Positions 8,342 to 17,519 are shown, numbered from the stretch's first letter. The stretch: DNA of 64,000 nt from Mycobacteriales bacterium (GCA_030697205.1 JAUYQP010000006.1:62001-126000); one strand, 5' to 3'. The notes: generated by a model from the letters alone, not told the origin. Translations and numbers: made by a program.

Positions 8342-8815
8342 ATGACGCACCCCGGCCCGCGGCCCGACCCGGCGGCCTACGCGCTGGAGGTCGTCGGCGA
8401 GCGGTGGACCCTGCTCGTGGTCCGCGAGCTCATGCACGGCACGCACCGGTTCGACGCGCTGAAGGCGGCCACGGGCGCTCCTCGCGACCAGCTCTCGGCG
8501 CGGCTGAAGACGCTGGTCGGCGCTGGCCTGGTGCGTCGCGTCCCCTACAGCGAGCGACCCTTGCGACACGAGTACCACCTCACCGACAGCGGCCTCGCCC
8601 TGCGACCGATCCTCTTGCTACTCAGGGCTTGGGGTGCCGAGCACGTCCTCGCCGGCGCCGTCTCGCCGGTGGTGTCGACCCACACCTGCGGGGCGGTCTT
8701 CACCCCGGTCGTGGCCTGCTCCTACTGCGGTGAGCCGGAGTCCGGAGACGGCCTCGAGCACCGCTGGGCCGACCCCGCGTGGCAGTCCGCAGCCACGGGT
8801 CACGCCGGGGCGTAG
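8342..8815 (+). CDS. HxlR-family transcriptional regulator
   Basis: A 157-residue winged-helix regulator. The HxlR/DUF24 core (about 10-95) includes GERWTLLVVRELMHGTHRFDAL and the wing YSERPLRHEYHLT. After the core, Cys116, Cys126 and Cys129 (HTC, then CSYC) form a small zinc-ribbon-like or redox-sensing tail; many HxlR proteins sense aldehydes or oxidants through cysteines. I chose the ATG at 8342; an in-frame ATG at 8273 would add 23 residues spanning the operator and is unlikely. No obvious target gene besides itself lies next to it; the convergent CoA-binding gene overlaps its end. Confidence 0.85.
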   Translation: MTHPGPRPDPAAYALEVVGERWTLLVVRELMHGTHRFDALKAATGAPRDQLSARLKTLVGAGLVRRVPYSERPLRHEYHLTDSGLALRPILLLLRAWGAEHVLAGAVSPVVSTHTCGAVFTPVVACSYCGEPESGDGLEHRWADPAWQSAATGHAGA

Positions 8816-9219
8816 CGACCCCAGTCGATCTTGGGGCAGCGGTCCATGACCACGGTCAGCCCGGCGTCGCGGGCCCGCGAGGCCGCCCCCTCGTCCACCA
8901 CGCCCAACTGCATCCAGATCCCGGATGCACCCACGGCGATGGCGTCGTCCACGACGGAGCCCACGAGCTCGGAGCGCACGAAGCAGTTCACGACGTCCAC
9001 GGGGAACGGGACGTCGGCCAGGCGCGAGTAGCCCTGCTCGCCGTGCACCGTGACGGCGCGCGGGTGCACCGGCACGATGCGGGTGCCGTGCGCCTGCAGG
9101 AAGGCCGCGACGCCGTGCGCAGCGCGCGAGGTGTCGTCGGACAGGCCCACGACCGCCCAGGTCCGCAGGGCGAGCAGGCGGGTGACGGCATCGAGATCGG
9201 GAGCGAGATCGGTGGACAT
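8800..9219 (-). CDS. CoA-binding (YccU-like) protein
   Basis: A 139-residue single Rossmann domain of the CoA_binding_2 family. The glycine-rich WAVVGLSDDTSRAAHGVA lies near the N-terminus. GIWMQLGVVDEGAASRA and MDRCPKIDW follow, all typical of YccU proteins. These bind CoA or its derivatives, but no reaction is established for the family. Length is normal. Its 3' end overlaps the HxlR gene by 16 bases on the other strand. Confidence 0.86.
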   Translation of the reverse strand: MSTDLAPDLDAVTRLLALRTWAVVGLSDDTSRAAHGVAAFLQAHGTRIVPVHPRAVTVHGEQGYSRLADVPFPVDVVNCFVRSELVGSVVDDAIAVGASGIWMQLGVVDEGAASRARDAGLTVVMDRCPKIDWGRYAPA

Positions 9220-9272
9220 GGTGACGACCTTCCCAGAACGGGCGGCCCCAGACGGCCGCCTCGCGGCCTCCC

Positions 9273-10166
9273 GTGAGGCACCCTGTCACGGTGTCCCGCC
9301 TGCGCCCCGCCGTCGCCCTGGCGGGGCTGGTGGTGGTCGCGGCGGTGCTGCCCGCCGTCCCGCAGCTGCTCCGGCCCGGTTTGCCCGGTCTCACCGACGC
9401 CACCGGGCTGTCGGGAGCGGGCCTGCTCGCGGGCGACGCCGACCCGCCGCAGGTCGTCCGGCTGGCCGTCGGCGGCGCCCAGCGGGCCTACCTCTACGCC
9501 CCCGCGCGGCGGGTGCCCCGCCTCGGCGACCCGGGGCTGCTCGTCGTGCTGCCCGCGGCCAACCGCACCGTCCAGCAGACCTACTCCCAGCTCGGCCTCG
9601 ACGCCTTCCGCGACCACGGCCTCGCGGTCGCCGTCGCGAGCGCGCTGGAGGGGTGGAACGCCGGAACCTGCTGCGGTGAGGCGGCCCGGGACGGGGTCGA
9701 CGACGTCGCCGCGCTGCGGGTCGTCACCGACGACGCCGCCCGGCGCGCCGGCGCCGACCGGGACCGGGTCGCGCTGCTCGGCTACAGCACCGGCGGCTTC
9801 ATGGTCTACCGGCTGCTCTGCGAGGGCAGCCTCGACGTTCGTGCCGCCGTCGAGGTCGCTGGCTCGCTGGCGACGTCGTGCCGCGAGCGGCGTGACGTGC
9901 CGCCGACGCTGGCGGTGCACGGCAGCGACGACGACACCGTCCCGCTCGGCCCCAGCGACGAGGTCGTGCCCGTCCTCGGGGTGGTCCCCTTGAGTGTGCG
10001 CGAGGCGGTGTCGCGGCTGTCCACCGCCGCCGGCTGCGCCCCCGACCCGGACGACTGCCCCGTGCGGCTCGACGAGGTCGCCGACGCCGGTCACCGCTGG
10101 GAGGACCTGCAGCCGACCGGCCGGATCGCGGCCTTCCTCGCCGACGCGGTCCCCGGCGTGCGCTGA
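9273..10166 (+). CDS. Secreted or membrane-anchored alpha/beta hydrolase, paralogue 1 (LpqC/PHB-depolymerase-like)
   Basis: A 297-residue esterase-like protein with an N-terminal signal or anchor helix (about 12-32). The nucleophile elbow is GYSTGG with Ser172. Catalytic Asp is probably D220 or D221 in HGSDDDTVP and His is H274 in ADAGHRWED. The GTCCGEAARDGVDD segment matches the ACCG block of the two hydrolases at 15.5-17.4 kb, so the three are paralogues of the LpqC/feruloyl-esterase-like group. The substrate is unknown. The start is uncertain: the GTG at 9273 or the GTG six codons on (9291), which has GAGG 12 bases before it. Confidence 0.78.
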   Translation: MRHPVTVSRLRPAVALAGLVVVAAVLPAVPQLLRPGLPGLTDATGLSGAGLLAGDADPPQVVRLAVGGAQRAYLYAPARRVPRLGDPGLLVVLPAANRTVQQTYSQLGLDAFRDHGLAVAVASALEGWNAGTCCGEAARDGVDDVAALRVVTDDAARRAGADRDRVALLGYSTGGFMVYRLLCEGSLDVRAAVEVAGSLATSCRERRDVPPTLAVHGSDDDTVPLGPSDEVVPVLGVVPLSVREAVSRLSTAAGCAPDPDDCPVRLDEVADAGHRWEDLQPTGRIAAFLADAVPGVR

Positions 10167-12653
10167 CTACGCGAAGGCGTCGAGCCGGTCGCGCAGCGAG
10201 GTGAGGTCACGACGGCGCTGCTCGTAGGTCGCGCCCAGCACCACCAGCGCCAGCCCGACCGCGGCCAGCGGCATCCAGCGCGGCAGCGCTGCGGCGTAGG
10301 GCGCGAGCAGGTGCACGGCGTCGACGGCGAGCACGCCGCCCCCGAAGAGCAGCGGTGCGCGCAGCCGCCCCGCGACCCCGGCCAGCAGGACCACGGCCGA
10401 CACGCCCAGCAGCAGCACCGAGCGCAGCAGCTCCTCGTCGCCGAGGGCGTAGACCAGCGACGGCAGGAGCAGCAGCCCCAGGCCGGAGGAGTACGCCGCC
10501 AGCGACCCGGTCGCGGGCACGGCCCGCCGGCGCAGGTGACCGAGGCCGAGCGCGACGAGGCCGAGCGGCACGACGTAGGGCTCCGGGGCCTCGACACCCG
10601 CGTCGGCGAGCCGCACCCACGACGAGGCGGCGAGCAGCAGCGCCCCGGCGACCGCGGCCCAGCGCCGGTCCGGGCGCAACGCCAGGGCGAGGGCGAGCAG
10701 CCCGGCGCCGGCGAGGCACCACGACAGCCAGCCCGGGTCCTCCGCCGCGAGCGTCAACGTGACGACGGCGAGGACCGCCGCCGCGACCTCCAGGGCGACC
10801 CGGCGGGTGACCAGTGACAGGCCCAGCAGCGCCGTGGGGGCGAGCAGCAGCAGCCCGCCCACCTGCTCGACAGCCAGCTCCTGCGCGGCTCCGAAGGCGG
10901 CGAGCGTCGCGCCGGCCAGCAGACCAGCGCAGCCGGCGGAGACCTGGGCTGCAGGTGCGCTGGTCGCGGACACCGCGACAGACACCGCGACGAGCAGCCC
11001 GACCAGGACCGGCAGGGTCGCGAGGGTCGCGCCCTCCGAGGCGGTCGACCAGGCCGCGGCGAGCAGGGCGGTCGCGCCGGCCGCACCGAGCAGCGCCAGC
11101 TCCACAGCGGGGCGCGAGGCGGTGCGGCCCACAGCGACGGCCCCGGCGGCGAGCGCCGTGGCGACGACGACCAGCAGCACCAGCGCGGTCGACAGCGAGG
11201 TCGCGAGGCCGAGCGGGAGGAGCACGCCGCTGGCCACGGCCAGCAGGGCTGCGGGCGCGAGACCCTGCTCCAGCCGGTGCAGCGCGGCGGCTGCTGTCAC
11301 CGTGGTGACCGCGGCGGCGAGCAGGACGACGAGAGTGACGACCGAGCCGCTCCAGGCCGCCCCCGGGGACACGACGTCACGGGCCTGCGCCGACGCCGCG
11401 ACCGTCCACGGCTCGACCAGCCAGCCGACCGGCCCACCGACGGCCTCCAGCACCGCGCGCAGCTCGACCGCGACCCCGACCTCGGCGACCACGAGGGCAC
11501 CGACGACCGGACCGGTGCGCCAGGCGCGAGGAAGCAGGGCAGCCACCTGCGCCGCGAGCACGCCGACGGCGGCCGCGACGAGCGGCTCCTGCGCGGAGGT
11601 CAGGTCGGGGCGGGCCAACGACCAGGCGGCGACACCGAGCAGCGGCACGGGGGCGCCTGACAGCAGCAGCCGCGACCCGGTGTCGCGGACGAGCAGCGCC
11701 GCGACGGCGCACAGCGCGGCGAGCGCGACGAGCCCGGTCGCGCCCCGGTCCTGACCCGCGACAGCGGTGCCCAGCGAGAGGAGCAGGCCTCCGCTCGCGG
11801 CGGCGACGGCCGCTCCGACCGAGGTGCCCACGACGTCGCCGAGCGAGCGACCACGCAGCGCGTGGGCCACCGCGACGTCGCAGGCGGCGAGGCCGACGAG
11901 GACCAGCCCGGTGGTGGCGGCCGAGGCCTCGGCGCTCGCGAGCAGCAGCAGCGGGGGCAGCTGGGCGACCACGACCGCGGCGACGCGCGGCAGGCGCAGC
12001 GGGAAGGCGGCGGCCCAGCCGGCGGAGCCGGCCGCGAGCAGTGCCGCGGCGATCGCGGCGTAGGTCGTGGCCTCGAGGTCGTCGCCGACGCCGAGGGTGC
12101 GCAGGCCGTAGGCGTCGAGGGCAGCGAGGACCAGGGCGACGCCGGTGGCTGTCTCGGCGCTCGCGGTCAGCCCGCGACGGAGCAGGACGGGTACGACGCC
12201 GAGCGCCACCCCGGTGAGCGCGACGAGGACCGCGGCGCGGCCGCCGGCACCGAGCCGGTCGTAGGTGACCGCCGCGAAGACGGTCGCCGCGACCGCGAGC
12301 AGCAGCGCGCCGAGGCCGAGCAGGAGGTTCTGCACCCGCTGCGGCGTCCACTCCGCGGGGCGCGGCGCGACGTGGACGATCGGACGGGGCGGCGGCGGTG
12401 CCCAGGTCTGGCCCGCGGGCGCGAGCGATCCCGTCGTACCCGGGTCTGCTCCTGTGCGCAGGGTGGTCAGCAGCACCGTGCGCTCGGCGAGCAGCCGGCC
12501 GCGCTCGGCGTCGACGGCGAGCAGCGCCTGGTCGACCTGCCACAGCCGCTGCGCCGCAGGCCCGGTGAGGGGCAGCGCGCAGGCGGGGCAGGCGGGCCCA
12601 CCCGTGAGGGGAGCGCCGCAGGAGGGACAGGGGACCACCGCGGGACCGGTCAT
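10167..12653 (-). CDS. Large polytopic membrane protein with N-terminal zinc ribbon
   Basis: An 828-residue protein whose function I do not recognise. It begins with a two-knuckle zinc ribbon (C9/C12 and C22/C25), then a short helical segment (AQRLWQVDQALLAVDAERGRLLAERTVLL) and a proline-rich linker. From about residue 95 to the end it is almost continuously hydrophobic, with more than 20 possible membrane helices and very few charged residues. Homologues are widespread in actinobacteria as conserved hypothetical proteins. The end abuts the hydrolase gene with no gap. The very high Ala/Leu/Val content makes distant similarity searches prone to false hits. Confidence 0.78.
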   Translation of the reverse strand: MTGPAVVPCPSCGAPLTGGPACPACALPLTGPAAQRLWQVDQALLAVDAERGRLLAERTVLLTTLRTGADPGTTGSLAPAGQTWAPPPPRPIVHVAPRPAEWTPQRVQNLLLGLGALLLAVAATVFAAVTYDRLGAGGRAAVLVALTGVALGVVPVLLRRGLTASAETATGVALVLAALDAYGLRTLGVGDDLEATTYAAIAAALLAAGSAGWAAAFPLRLPRVAAVVVAQLPPLLLLASAEASAATTGLVLVGLAACDVAVAHALRGRSLGDVVGTSVGAAVAAASGGLLLSLGTAVAGQDRGATGLVALAALCAVAALLVRDTGSRLLLSGAPVPLLGVAAWSLARPDLTSAQEPLVAAAVGVLAAQVAALLPRAWRTGPVVGALVVAEVGVAVELRAVLEAVGGPVGWLVEPWTVAASAQARDVVSPGAAWSGSVVTLVVLLAAAVTTVTAAAALHRLEQGLAPAALLAVASGVLLPLGLATSLSTALVLLVVVATALAAGAVAVGRTASRPAVELALLGAAGATALLAAAWSTASEGATLATLPVLVGLLVAVSVAVSATSAPAAQVSAGCAGLLAGATLAAFGAAQELAVEQVGGLLLLAPTALLGLSLVTRRVALEVAAAVLAVVTLTLAAEDPGWLSWCLAGAGLLALALALRPDRRWAAVAGALLLAASSWVRLADAGVEAPEPYVVPLGLVALGLGHLRRRAVPATGSLAAYSSGLGLLLLPSLVYALGDEELLRSVLLLGVSAVVLLAGVAGRLRAPLLFGGGVLAVDAVHLLAPYAAALPRWMPLAAVGLALVVLGATYEQRRRDLTSLRDRLDAFA

Positions 12654-12706
12654 GGCCGCAGTGTGCGCCGCGCGGGTCCGTCAGCGGGAGAGGAGAACTA
12701 CTCGGG

Positions 12707-14023
12707 TCAGGGTCGGCCGAGGGCGCGGTAGTGCCAGCCGGCGCCGCGCCACAGGTCCTTGTCGAGGGCGTTGCGGCCGTCGACGATGTTCTTCTCCGCG
12801 ACCACGTCGGCCAGGTGCGACGGGTCCATCTGGCGGAACTCCGCCCACTCGGTGAGGTGCAGCACCACGTGGGCGCCGGTGGCCGCCTCGACGGCGGAGG
12901 AGGCATAGCCGAGCTCGGGGTGCTGGCGGCGGGCGTTGGTCATGGCCTCGGGGTCGAAGACCGTGACGGTGCCGCCCTGCTGGTGGATCGTGGCCGCGAC
13001 GTCGAGCGCGGGCGAGTCGCGGATGTCGTCGCTGTTGGGCTTGAAGGCCGCGCCGAGGACCCCGACCCGCTTGCCCTGGAAGGTGCCGCCGGTCAGCTCG
13101 CGGGCGAGGTCGACCATGCGCGCGCGCCGGCGCAGGTTGATCGCGTCGACCTCCTTGAGGAACGACAGCGCCTGGTCGACGCCGAGCTCGCCGGCGCGGG
13201 CCATGAAGGCCCGGATGTCCTTGGGCAGGCAGCCACCGCCGAAGCCGAGGCCGGCGTGCAGGAAGCGGCCGCCGATGCGGGTGTCGTGCGACAGGGCGAG
13301 CGACAGCTGCTTGACGTCACCGCCGGTGACCTCGCACACCTCCGCCATCGCGTTGATGAAGCTGATCTTGGTGGCGAGGAAGGCGTTGGCCGCGACCTTC
13401 ACCAGCTGGGCGGTGGCGAAGTCGGTGACGACGACCGGGGTCGGCAGGTCGATGACGGGCGCGAAGGAGTCGCGCAGCAGCTGCTCGGCCCGCTCCGAGC
13501 GGACGCCGAAGACGAGCCGGTCGGGGGTGAGGGTGTCCTCGACGGCGAAGCCCTCGCGCAGGAACTCCGGGTTCCACGCCAGCTCGACGTCGGGGCGGGT
13601 CGCGGCGATCTGCTCGGCGAGCCGCTCGGCGGTGCCGGCGGGGACGGTGGACTTGCCGACCAGCAGCGAACCGGCCTTCACGTGGGGGAGCAGCGCGGTG
13701 AAGGCGACATCGACGTAGGTCATGTCGGCGGCCATCTCCCCCTTCTTCTGCGGGGTGCCGACGCAGACGAAGTGCACGTCGCCGAAGGCGCCGGCCTCCT
13801 CGAAGGAGGTCGTGAAGCGCAGCCGGCCCGACTCGAGGTTCTTCACGAGCAGCTCCGGCAACCCGGGCTCGAAGAACGGGACCTCGCCGCGCTGCAGGCT
13901 CGCGACCTTGTCCTCGACGACGTCGAGGCCCAGCACGTCGTAGCCCAGCTCGGCCATGCACACGGCATGGGTCGCTCCGAGGTAGCCGGTGCCGATCACG
14001 GTCAGACGGGGACGCTCGCTCAT
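12707..14023 (-). CDS. ugd: UDP-glucose 6-dehydrogenase
   Basis: A 438-residue NAD-dependent enzyme that oxidises UDP-glucose twice to UDP-glucuronate, a precursor for acidic surface glycans. The N-terminal Rossmann motif is GTGYLG (11-16). The central helix has K209 and N213 (LVKVAANAF) and the catalytic cysteine is C265 in GFGGGCLPKD. The C-terminal UDP-binding domain includes GAAFKPNSDDIRDSP. All catalytic residues are intact. Its product would serve glycosyltransferases further along the window. Divergent from the acyl-CoA dehydrogenase gene. Confidence 0.95.
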   Translation of the reverse strand: MSERPRLTVIGTGYLGATHAVCMAELGYDVLGLDVVEDKVASLQRGEVPFFEPGLPELLVKNLESGRLRFTTSFEEAGAFGDVHFVCVGTPQKKGEMAADMTYVDVAFTALLPHVKAGSLLVGKSTVPAGTAERLAEQIAATRPDVELAWNPEFLREGFAVEDTLTPDRLVFGVRSERAEQLLRDSFAPVIDLPTPVVVTDFATAQLVKVAANAFLATKISFINAMAEVCEVTGGDVKQLSLALSHDTRIGGRFLHAGLGFGGGCLPKDIRAFMARAGELGVDQALSFLKEVDAINLRRRARMVDLARELTGGTFQGKRVGVLGAAFKPNSDDIRDSPALDVAATIHQQGGTVTVFDPEAMTNARRQHPELGYASSAVEAATGAHVVLHLTEWAEFRQMDPSHLADVVAEKNIVDGRNALDKDLWRGAGWHYRALGRP

Positions 14024-14054
14024 GGGCCGACAGGCTAGTCGGCGGCGGCGGGAC

Positions 14055-14060
14055 TAACCT
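14055..14060 (+). promoter_or_regulatory. -10-like TAACCT before the acyl-CoA dehydrogenase gene
   Basis: TAACCT, seven bases, then the ATG at 14068. No Shine-Dalgarno sequence lies between them, as expected for a leaderless transcript. Confidence 0.5.
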
Positions 14061-14067
14061 CGACGCC

Positions 14068-15222
14068 ATGGATGCCGCGTTCTCCCTCTACAGCCTCACC
14101 GAGGAGCACGAGCTGCTCCGCAAGGCCGTCCGCGACCTCGCCGACGACAAGATCGCGCCGCGTGCGGCGGAGATCGACGAGACCGCGGAGTACCCGTGGG
14201 ACGTCCACGAGGCGATCAAGCGGGCGGACCTGCTCGCGATCCACGTCCCGGAGCAGTACGGCGGGGCGGGTGCCGACAAGATCGCGCACTGCATCGTCGT
14301 GGAGGAGATCGCCCGGGCCTGCGCCTCCAGCAGCCTCATCCCCATGGGCAACAAGCTGGGTACGACGGGCCTGATCCTGTCCGGCTCGGAGGACCTCAAG
14401 CAGCGCTACCTGCCGCTGGTCGCGCGCGGCGAGGCGACCTTCTCCTACGCGCTGTCCGAGCGGGAGGCCGGCTCCGACGCGGCCGCGATGAAGACCCGCG
14501 CGGTCCGTGACGGCGACAGCTGGGTCCTCAACGGCACCAAGTGCTGGATCACCGGCGCCGGCGTCAACACCCACTACACGGTCATGGCCGTCACCGACCC
14601 TGAGAAGGGGCCGAAGGGCATCAGCGCCTTCGTCGTGCACGCCGACGACCCCGGCTTCAGCGTCGGCACCAAGGAGCGCAAGCTCGGCATCAAGGGCTCG
14701 CCGACCTGCGAGATCTACTTCGAGGACTGCCGCATCCCGGCCGACCGGATCATCGGCGAGGCGGGCACCGGCTTCACGACCGCGCTCAAGACCCTCGACC
14801 ACACCCGGCTCGGCATCGGGGCGCAGGCCGTCGGCATCGCCCAGGGCGCCCTCGACGCGGCCGTGGCCTACGTCAAGGAGCGCAAGCAGTTCGGCAAGGC
14901 AGTCGCTGCGTTCCAGGGCGTGCAGTTCATGGTCGCCGACATGGCGATGACGGTGGAGGCCGCGCGCCAGCTCGTTTACGTCGCGGCCGCGAAGGCCGAG
15001 CGCGGCGCACCCGACATGACCTTCGCCTCGAGCGCCGCGAAGTGCTTCGCCTCCGACACCGCGATGGCCGTCACGACCGACGCCGTCCAGCTCTTCGGCG
15101 GCTACGGCTACACCCGCGACTTCCCGGTCGAGCGGATGATGCGCGACGCGAAGATCACCCAGATCTACGAGGGCACCAACCAGGTCCAGCGCATGGTGAT
15201 GGCACGTCAGGTGCTGCGGTAG
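14068..15222 (+). CDS. Acyl-CoA dehydrogenase (FadE25-type)
   Basis: A 384-residue flavoprotein that introduces a trans-2 double bond into an acyl-CoA and passes electrons to ETF. The FAD and substrate segments include YALSEREAGSDAAAMKT and CWITGAGVN. The catalytic base is E368 in QIYEGTNQVQR, as in short- and branched-chain enzymes. The conserved RFGKAV-like KQFGKAVAAFQ and GGYGYTRDFPVERMMRD blocks are complete. In mycobacteria the FadE25 gene sits next to purE and purK; here it is separated from them by five other genes. Preferred chain length cannot be read from sequence alone. Confidence 0.95.
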   Translation: MDAAFSLYSLTEEHELLRKAVRDLADDKIAPRAAEIDETAEYPWDVHEAIKRADLLAIHVPEQYGGAGADKIAHCIVVEEIARACASSSLIPMGNKLGTTGLILSGSEDLKQRYLPLVARGEATFSYALSEREAGSDAAAMKTRAVRDGDSWVLNGTKCWITGAGVNTHYTVMAVTDPEKGPKGISAFVVHADDPGFSVGTKERKLGIKGSPTCEIYFEDCRIPADRIIGEAGTGFTTALKTLDHTRLGIGAQAVGIAQGALDAAVAYVKERKQFGKAVAAFQGVQFMVADMAMTVEAARQLVYVAAAKAERGAPDMTFASSAAKCFASDTAMAVTTDAVQLFGGYGYTRDFPVERMMRDAKITQIYEGTNQVQRMVMARQVLR

Positions 15223-15247
15223 GAGTTCGGCACCTGGGACTACGAAA

Positions 15248-15266
15248 CCCCTTGTGCCACAAGGGG
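15248..15266. promoter_or_regulatory. Perfect 19-base dyad (9-base arms, 1-base centre)
   Basis: CCCCTTGTG, one central C, then CACAAGGGG form a perfect palindrome 25 bases after the acyl-CoA dehydrogenase stop. It can fold as a 7-base stem with a 5-base loop and act as a terminator. The almost gapless symmetry also suits a dimeric regulator site for the small gene downstream. Confidence 0.55.
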
Positions 15267-15370
15267 AAAGCCGTCGTTCCTGTCCGGGTTGCACCCGTTC
15301 GGCCCCTCATGCCGGGGTCCGCTGTTGACGATGCACACGATGTCCCACCCGCGTCACCGAGGAGGCCTTT

Positions 15371-15553
15371 GTGTCCGACCCCCAGGCCCCGAAGCTCCCC
15401 GACACCGTCTTCCCGAGCCCCCGGCTCGACGTCGACGACCTGGTGCACCGCACCGAGGCGCTGCTCGCCGCCGGCATCCCGCTCACCCTGCTCATGGACC
15501 TGCTCGAGCCGGAGGGCCCCGACTCCGTCGCGCTCTACGCCGCCGAGCGCTGA
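15371..15553 (+). CDS. Small acidic hypothetical protein
   Basis: A 60-residue protein that I do not recognise. It starts with GTG five bases after a perfect AGGAGG ribosome site (15360-15365), the best in this part of the window, which argues strongly that it is translated. It is acidic, with a likely amphipathic helix (DDLVHRTEALLAAGIPLTLLMDLLE) and no signal peptide or cysteine. Its end overlaps the convergent hydrolase gene by 19 bases. Confidence 0.7.
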   Translation: MSDPQAPKLPDTVFPSPRLDVDDLVHRTEALLAAGIPLTLLMDLLEPEGPDSVALYAAER

Positions 15554-16566
15554 GCGGACGAGCTCGGGGCAGGTGCGGGCGCGGTCGGGCGCAGCCGGGA
15601 CAACAGGAACTGCCGGGTGCGGGTCGCCCCGCCGACGTCCTCCCAGCGGTGGCCCGCTGCCTTGACGATGACGGCCTCCACGGCCGAGCCGCCGCGGCAG
15701 CCGGTCCAGCGCACCAGGTCGACGTTCTGCCCTGCCTTCGCGGTGCGCACGGCGCAGCCGGCCTTCTGCGTGACAGTGGCCAGCGTTGAGGTGACTGGCC
15801 GGGGCGCCATCCCGAGGTGGGTGACGAAGACCGGCTTGTGCATGCCCACGCTGCCGTCACGGGCACCGTGCAGCGACAGCAGGTCGGGCAGCCGAGTCCC
15901 GTCGGGGCAGTGTGACTCGAGGCTGCCGTTGACCTCCACGGCGGCCACGATCGGCGCGTGCGGCCGGCACAGGAACTTGTAGAGCAGCATCCCGCCGCCG
16001 GAGTAGCCGAGGACGGCGGCCCGGTCGGCGGCGACCGGCGTGCGCCGGCCGGCGTCGCGCAGCACCTCGTCGACGAAGGCCACGTCGTCGACGTCGCGGT
16101 CCTTGGCGACCCCGCAGCACGCGCCCGCGGCCCACGACCCGCCGATCCCCTCGGGGTAGGCCAGCGTGATGCCCTCGCGGCGCAATGCGTCGAGGCCGAG
16201 GTTCTCGGCGACGGCGCGGGGGCTGCCGATGTCCTGGTGGAGCACGACGAGCAGCGGCGCGGGGGTGCCCGCAGGCAGCCCCAGGGCGGGCAGCAGCAGG
16301 TAGTCGCGGTCGAGCCCACCGGCTCGGACCCGCACGAAGCGGCCGTCGCCCGCGGGGGTGCCCGGTCCGCCGACGGTGGGCTTGCTGGACGGCCCGGTGA
16401 CGACGACCGGGGCCACGGCCGCGGCCGGTGATGCCTCGGCCGGTCGGTCGGCGCGGGTGGTGAGGGCGAGGGGCAGCACGACGGCGAGGACCGCGAGGAC
16501 CGACAGCACCACGAACAGCGAGCGTCCACGCGTCGGTGTCGTCGGCACAGGCCTCGCGGTCGCCAC
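15535..16566 (-). CDS. Membrane-anchored alpha/beta hydrolase, paralogue 2
   Basis: A 343-residue exported hydrolase with an N-terminal anchor helix (about 17-36) and a low-complexity linker (40-75). The nucleophile is S189 in GYSGGG. The block GACCG (148-152) and the end motif AAGHRWEDVGG match paralogues 1 and 3. The charge relay aspartate is likely in the HGARDGSVG segment. This belongs to the LpqC/PHB-depolymerase-like esterases. It abuts paralogue 3 (one-base overlap), so the two probably form an operon and arose by tandem duplication. Substrate unknown. Confidence 0.8.
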   Translation of the reverse strand: MATARPVPTTPTRGRSLFVVLSVLAVLAVVLPLALTTRADRPAEASPAAAVAPVVVTGPSSKPTVGGPGTPAGDGRFVRVRAGGLDRDYLLLPALGLPAGTPAPLLVVLHQDIGSPRAVAENLGLDALRREGITLAYPEGIGGSWAAGACCGVAKDRDVDDVAFVDEVLRDAGRRTPVAADRAAVLGYSGGGMLLYKFLCRPHAPIVAAVEVNGSLESHCPDGTRLPDLLSLHGARDGSVGMHKPVFVTHLGMAPRPVTSTLATVTQKAGCAVRTAKAGQNVDLVRWTGCRGGSAVEAVIVKAAGHRWEDVGGATRTRQFLLSRLRPTAPAPAPSSSAQRSAA

Positions 16567-17435
16567 TACCGCTCCAGCAGCTGGTCGCGCAGGAAGTCGC
16601 GGGTGCGGGCGGAGGCGCCGAGCGCCCCCCAGCCGTGACCGGCGTCGGGCACCAGCCGCGCCTCGATGACACCGCCCCGGCAGTCCCAGGTCTTCACCTC
16701 GAGCGCCGGGGTCCGCTTGGTCGGCCGCGCGGAGCAGCCGGCCTGCCGGGTGACGATCTGCAGGCTGCTCGCCGCAGGTCGCGGGGAGATCTGCAGCGCC
16801 TTGACGAAGACCGGCTTGGTGAGCCCGATCGTGCCGTCCTTCTTGCCGTGCAGCGCGAGCACGTCGGGGACGGTGAGCTCGTTGTCGCAGCTGCTCTCGA
16901 GCGACCCGCTGACGACGACCGCGGCGGCGAGCTTGCCGTTGCGCGCGCAGACGTAGCGGTAGGTCAGCATGCCGCCGCTGGAGTAGCCGACGAGCGCGGT
17001 GCGCTCGAGGTCGACCGGGGTGCGGCGGGCCGCGTCGCGGATGACCTCGTCGAGGAACTCCAGGTCGTCGACGCCCTGCCGGCGCGGGAGCCCGCAGCAG
17101 GCCCCGGCGTCCCAGCTGTTGTCGATGCCGGCGGGGTAGGCCAGCGTCGCGCCGCTGCGCCGCAGCTCCTGCAGCTCGGTCTCCTCCGCGACGCCCTCGG
17201 GGGTGCCGCCCTCCTGGTGGAGCACGACGACCAGGGCCGCCTTCTTGCGGTCGCCGAGGTCGAGCGCCGGCTGCAGCAGGTAGCTGCGCTCGCGTCCGTC
17301 GACGCGCAGGCTGACGTCGCGGCTCGCGGTGTCACGGTCGGTGCTGCCGACGGCGGTCGCGCACCCGGAGACGAGCAGCGCGACGCACCCCGCGAGCGCG
17401 GCGACGAGGGCGCGCGGGGGTCGGGGCAAGGACAC
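16566..17435 (-). CDS. Lipoprotein alpha/beta hydrolase, paralogue 3
   Basis: A 289-residue hydrolase with a lipoprotein signal peptide (LVSGC, lipid-modified C25), so it is anchored to the outer face of the membrane. The nucleophile is S152 in GYSSGG, with GACCG at 111-115 and an end motif PDAGHGWGALG. The three paralogues thus differ in anchoring: a helix in 1 and 2, a lipid in 3. First gene of a leftward pair with paralogue 2. Start GTG at 17435. Confidence 0.82.
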   Translation of the reverse strand: MSLPRPPRALVAALAGCVALLVSGCATAVGSTDRDTASRDVSLRVDGRERSYLLQPALDLGDRKKAALVVVLHQEGGTPEGVAEETELQELRRSGATLAYPAGIDNSWDAGACCGLPRRQGVDDLEFLDEVIRDAARRTPVDLERTALVGYSSGGMLTYRYVCARNGKLAAAVVVSGSLESSCDNELTVPDVLALHGKKDGTIGLTKPVFVKALQISPRPAASSLQIVTRQAGCSARPTKRTPALEVKTWDCRGGVIEARLVPDAGHGWGALGASARTRDFLRDQLLER

Positions 17436-17519
17436 GGTCAGCGGTGCTCCAGTCTCGGTCGTTCCGGGCGAATGCTCTCACGCACCCACCTGGGGGATCG
17501 GCAGGTCCGAGCGGGGGCT

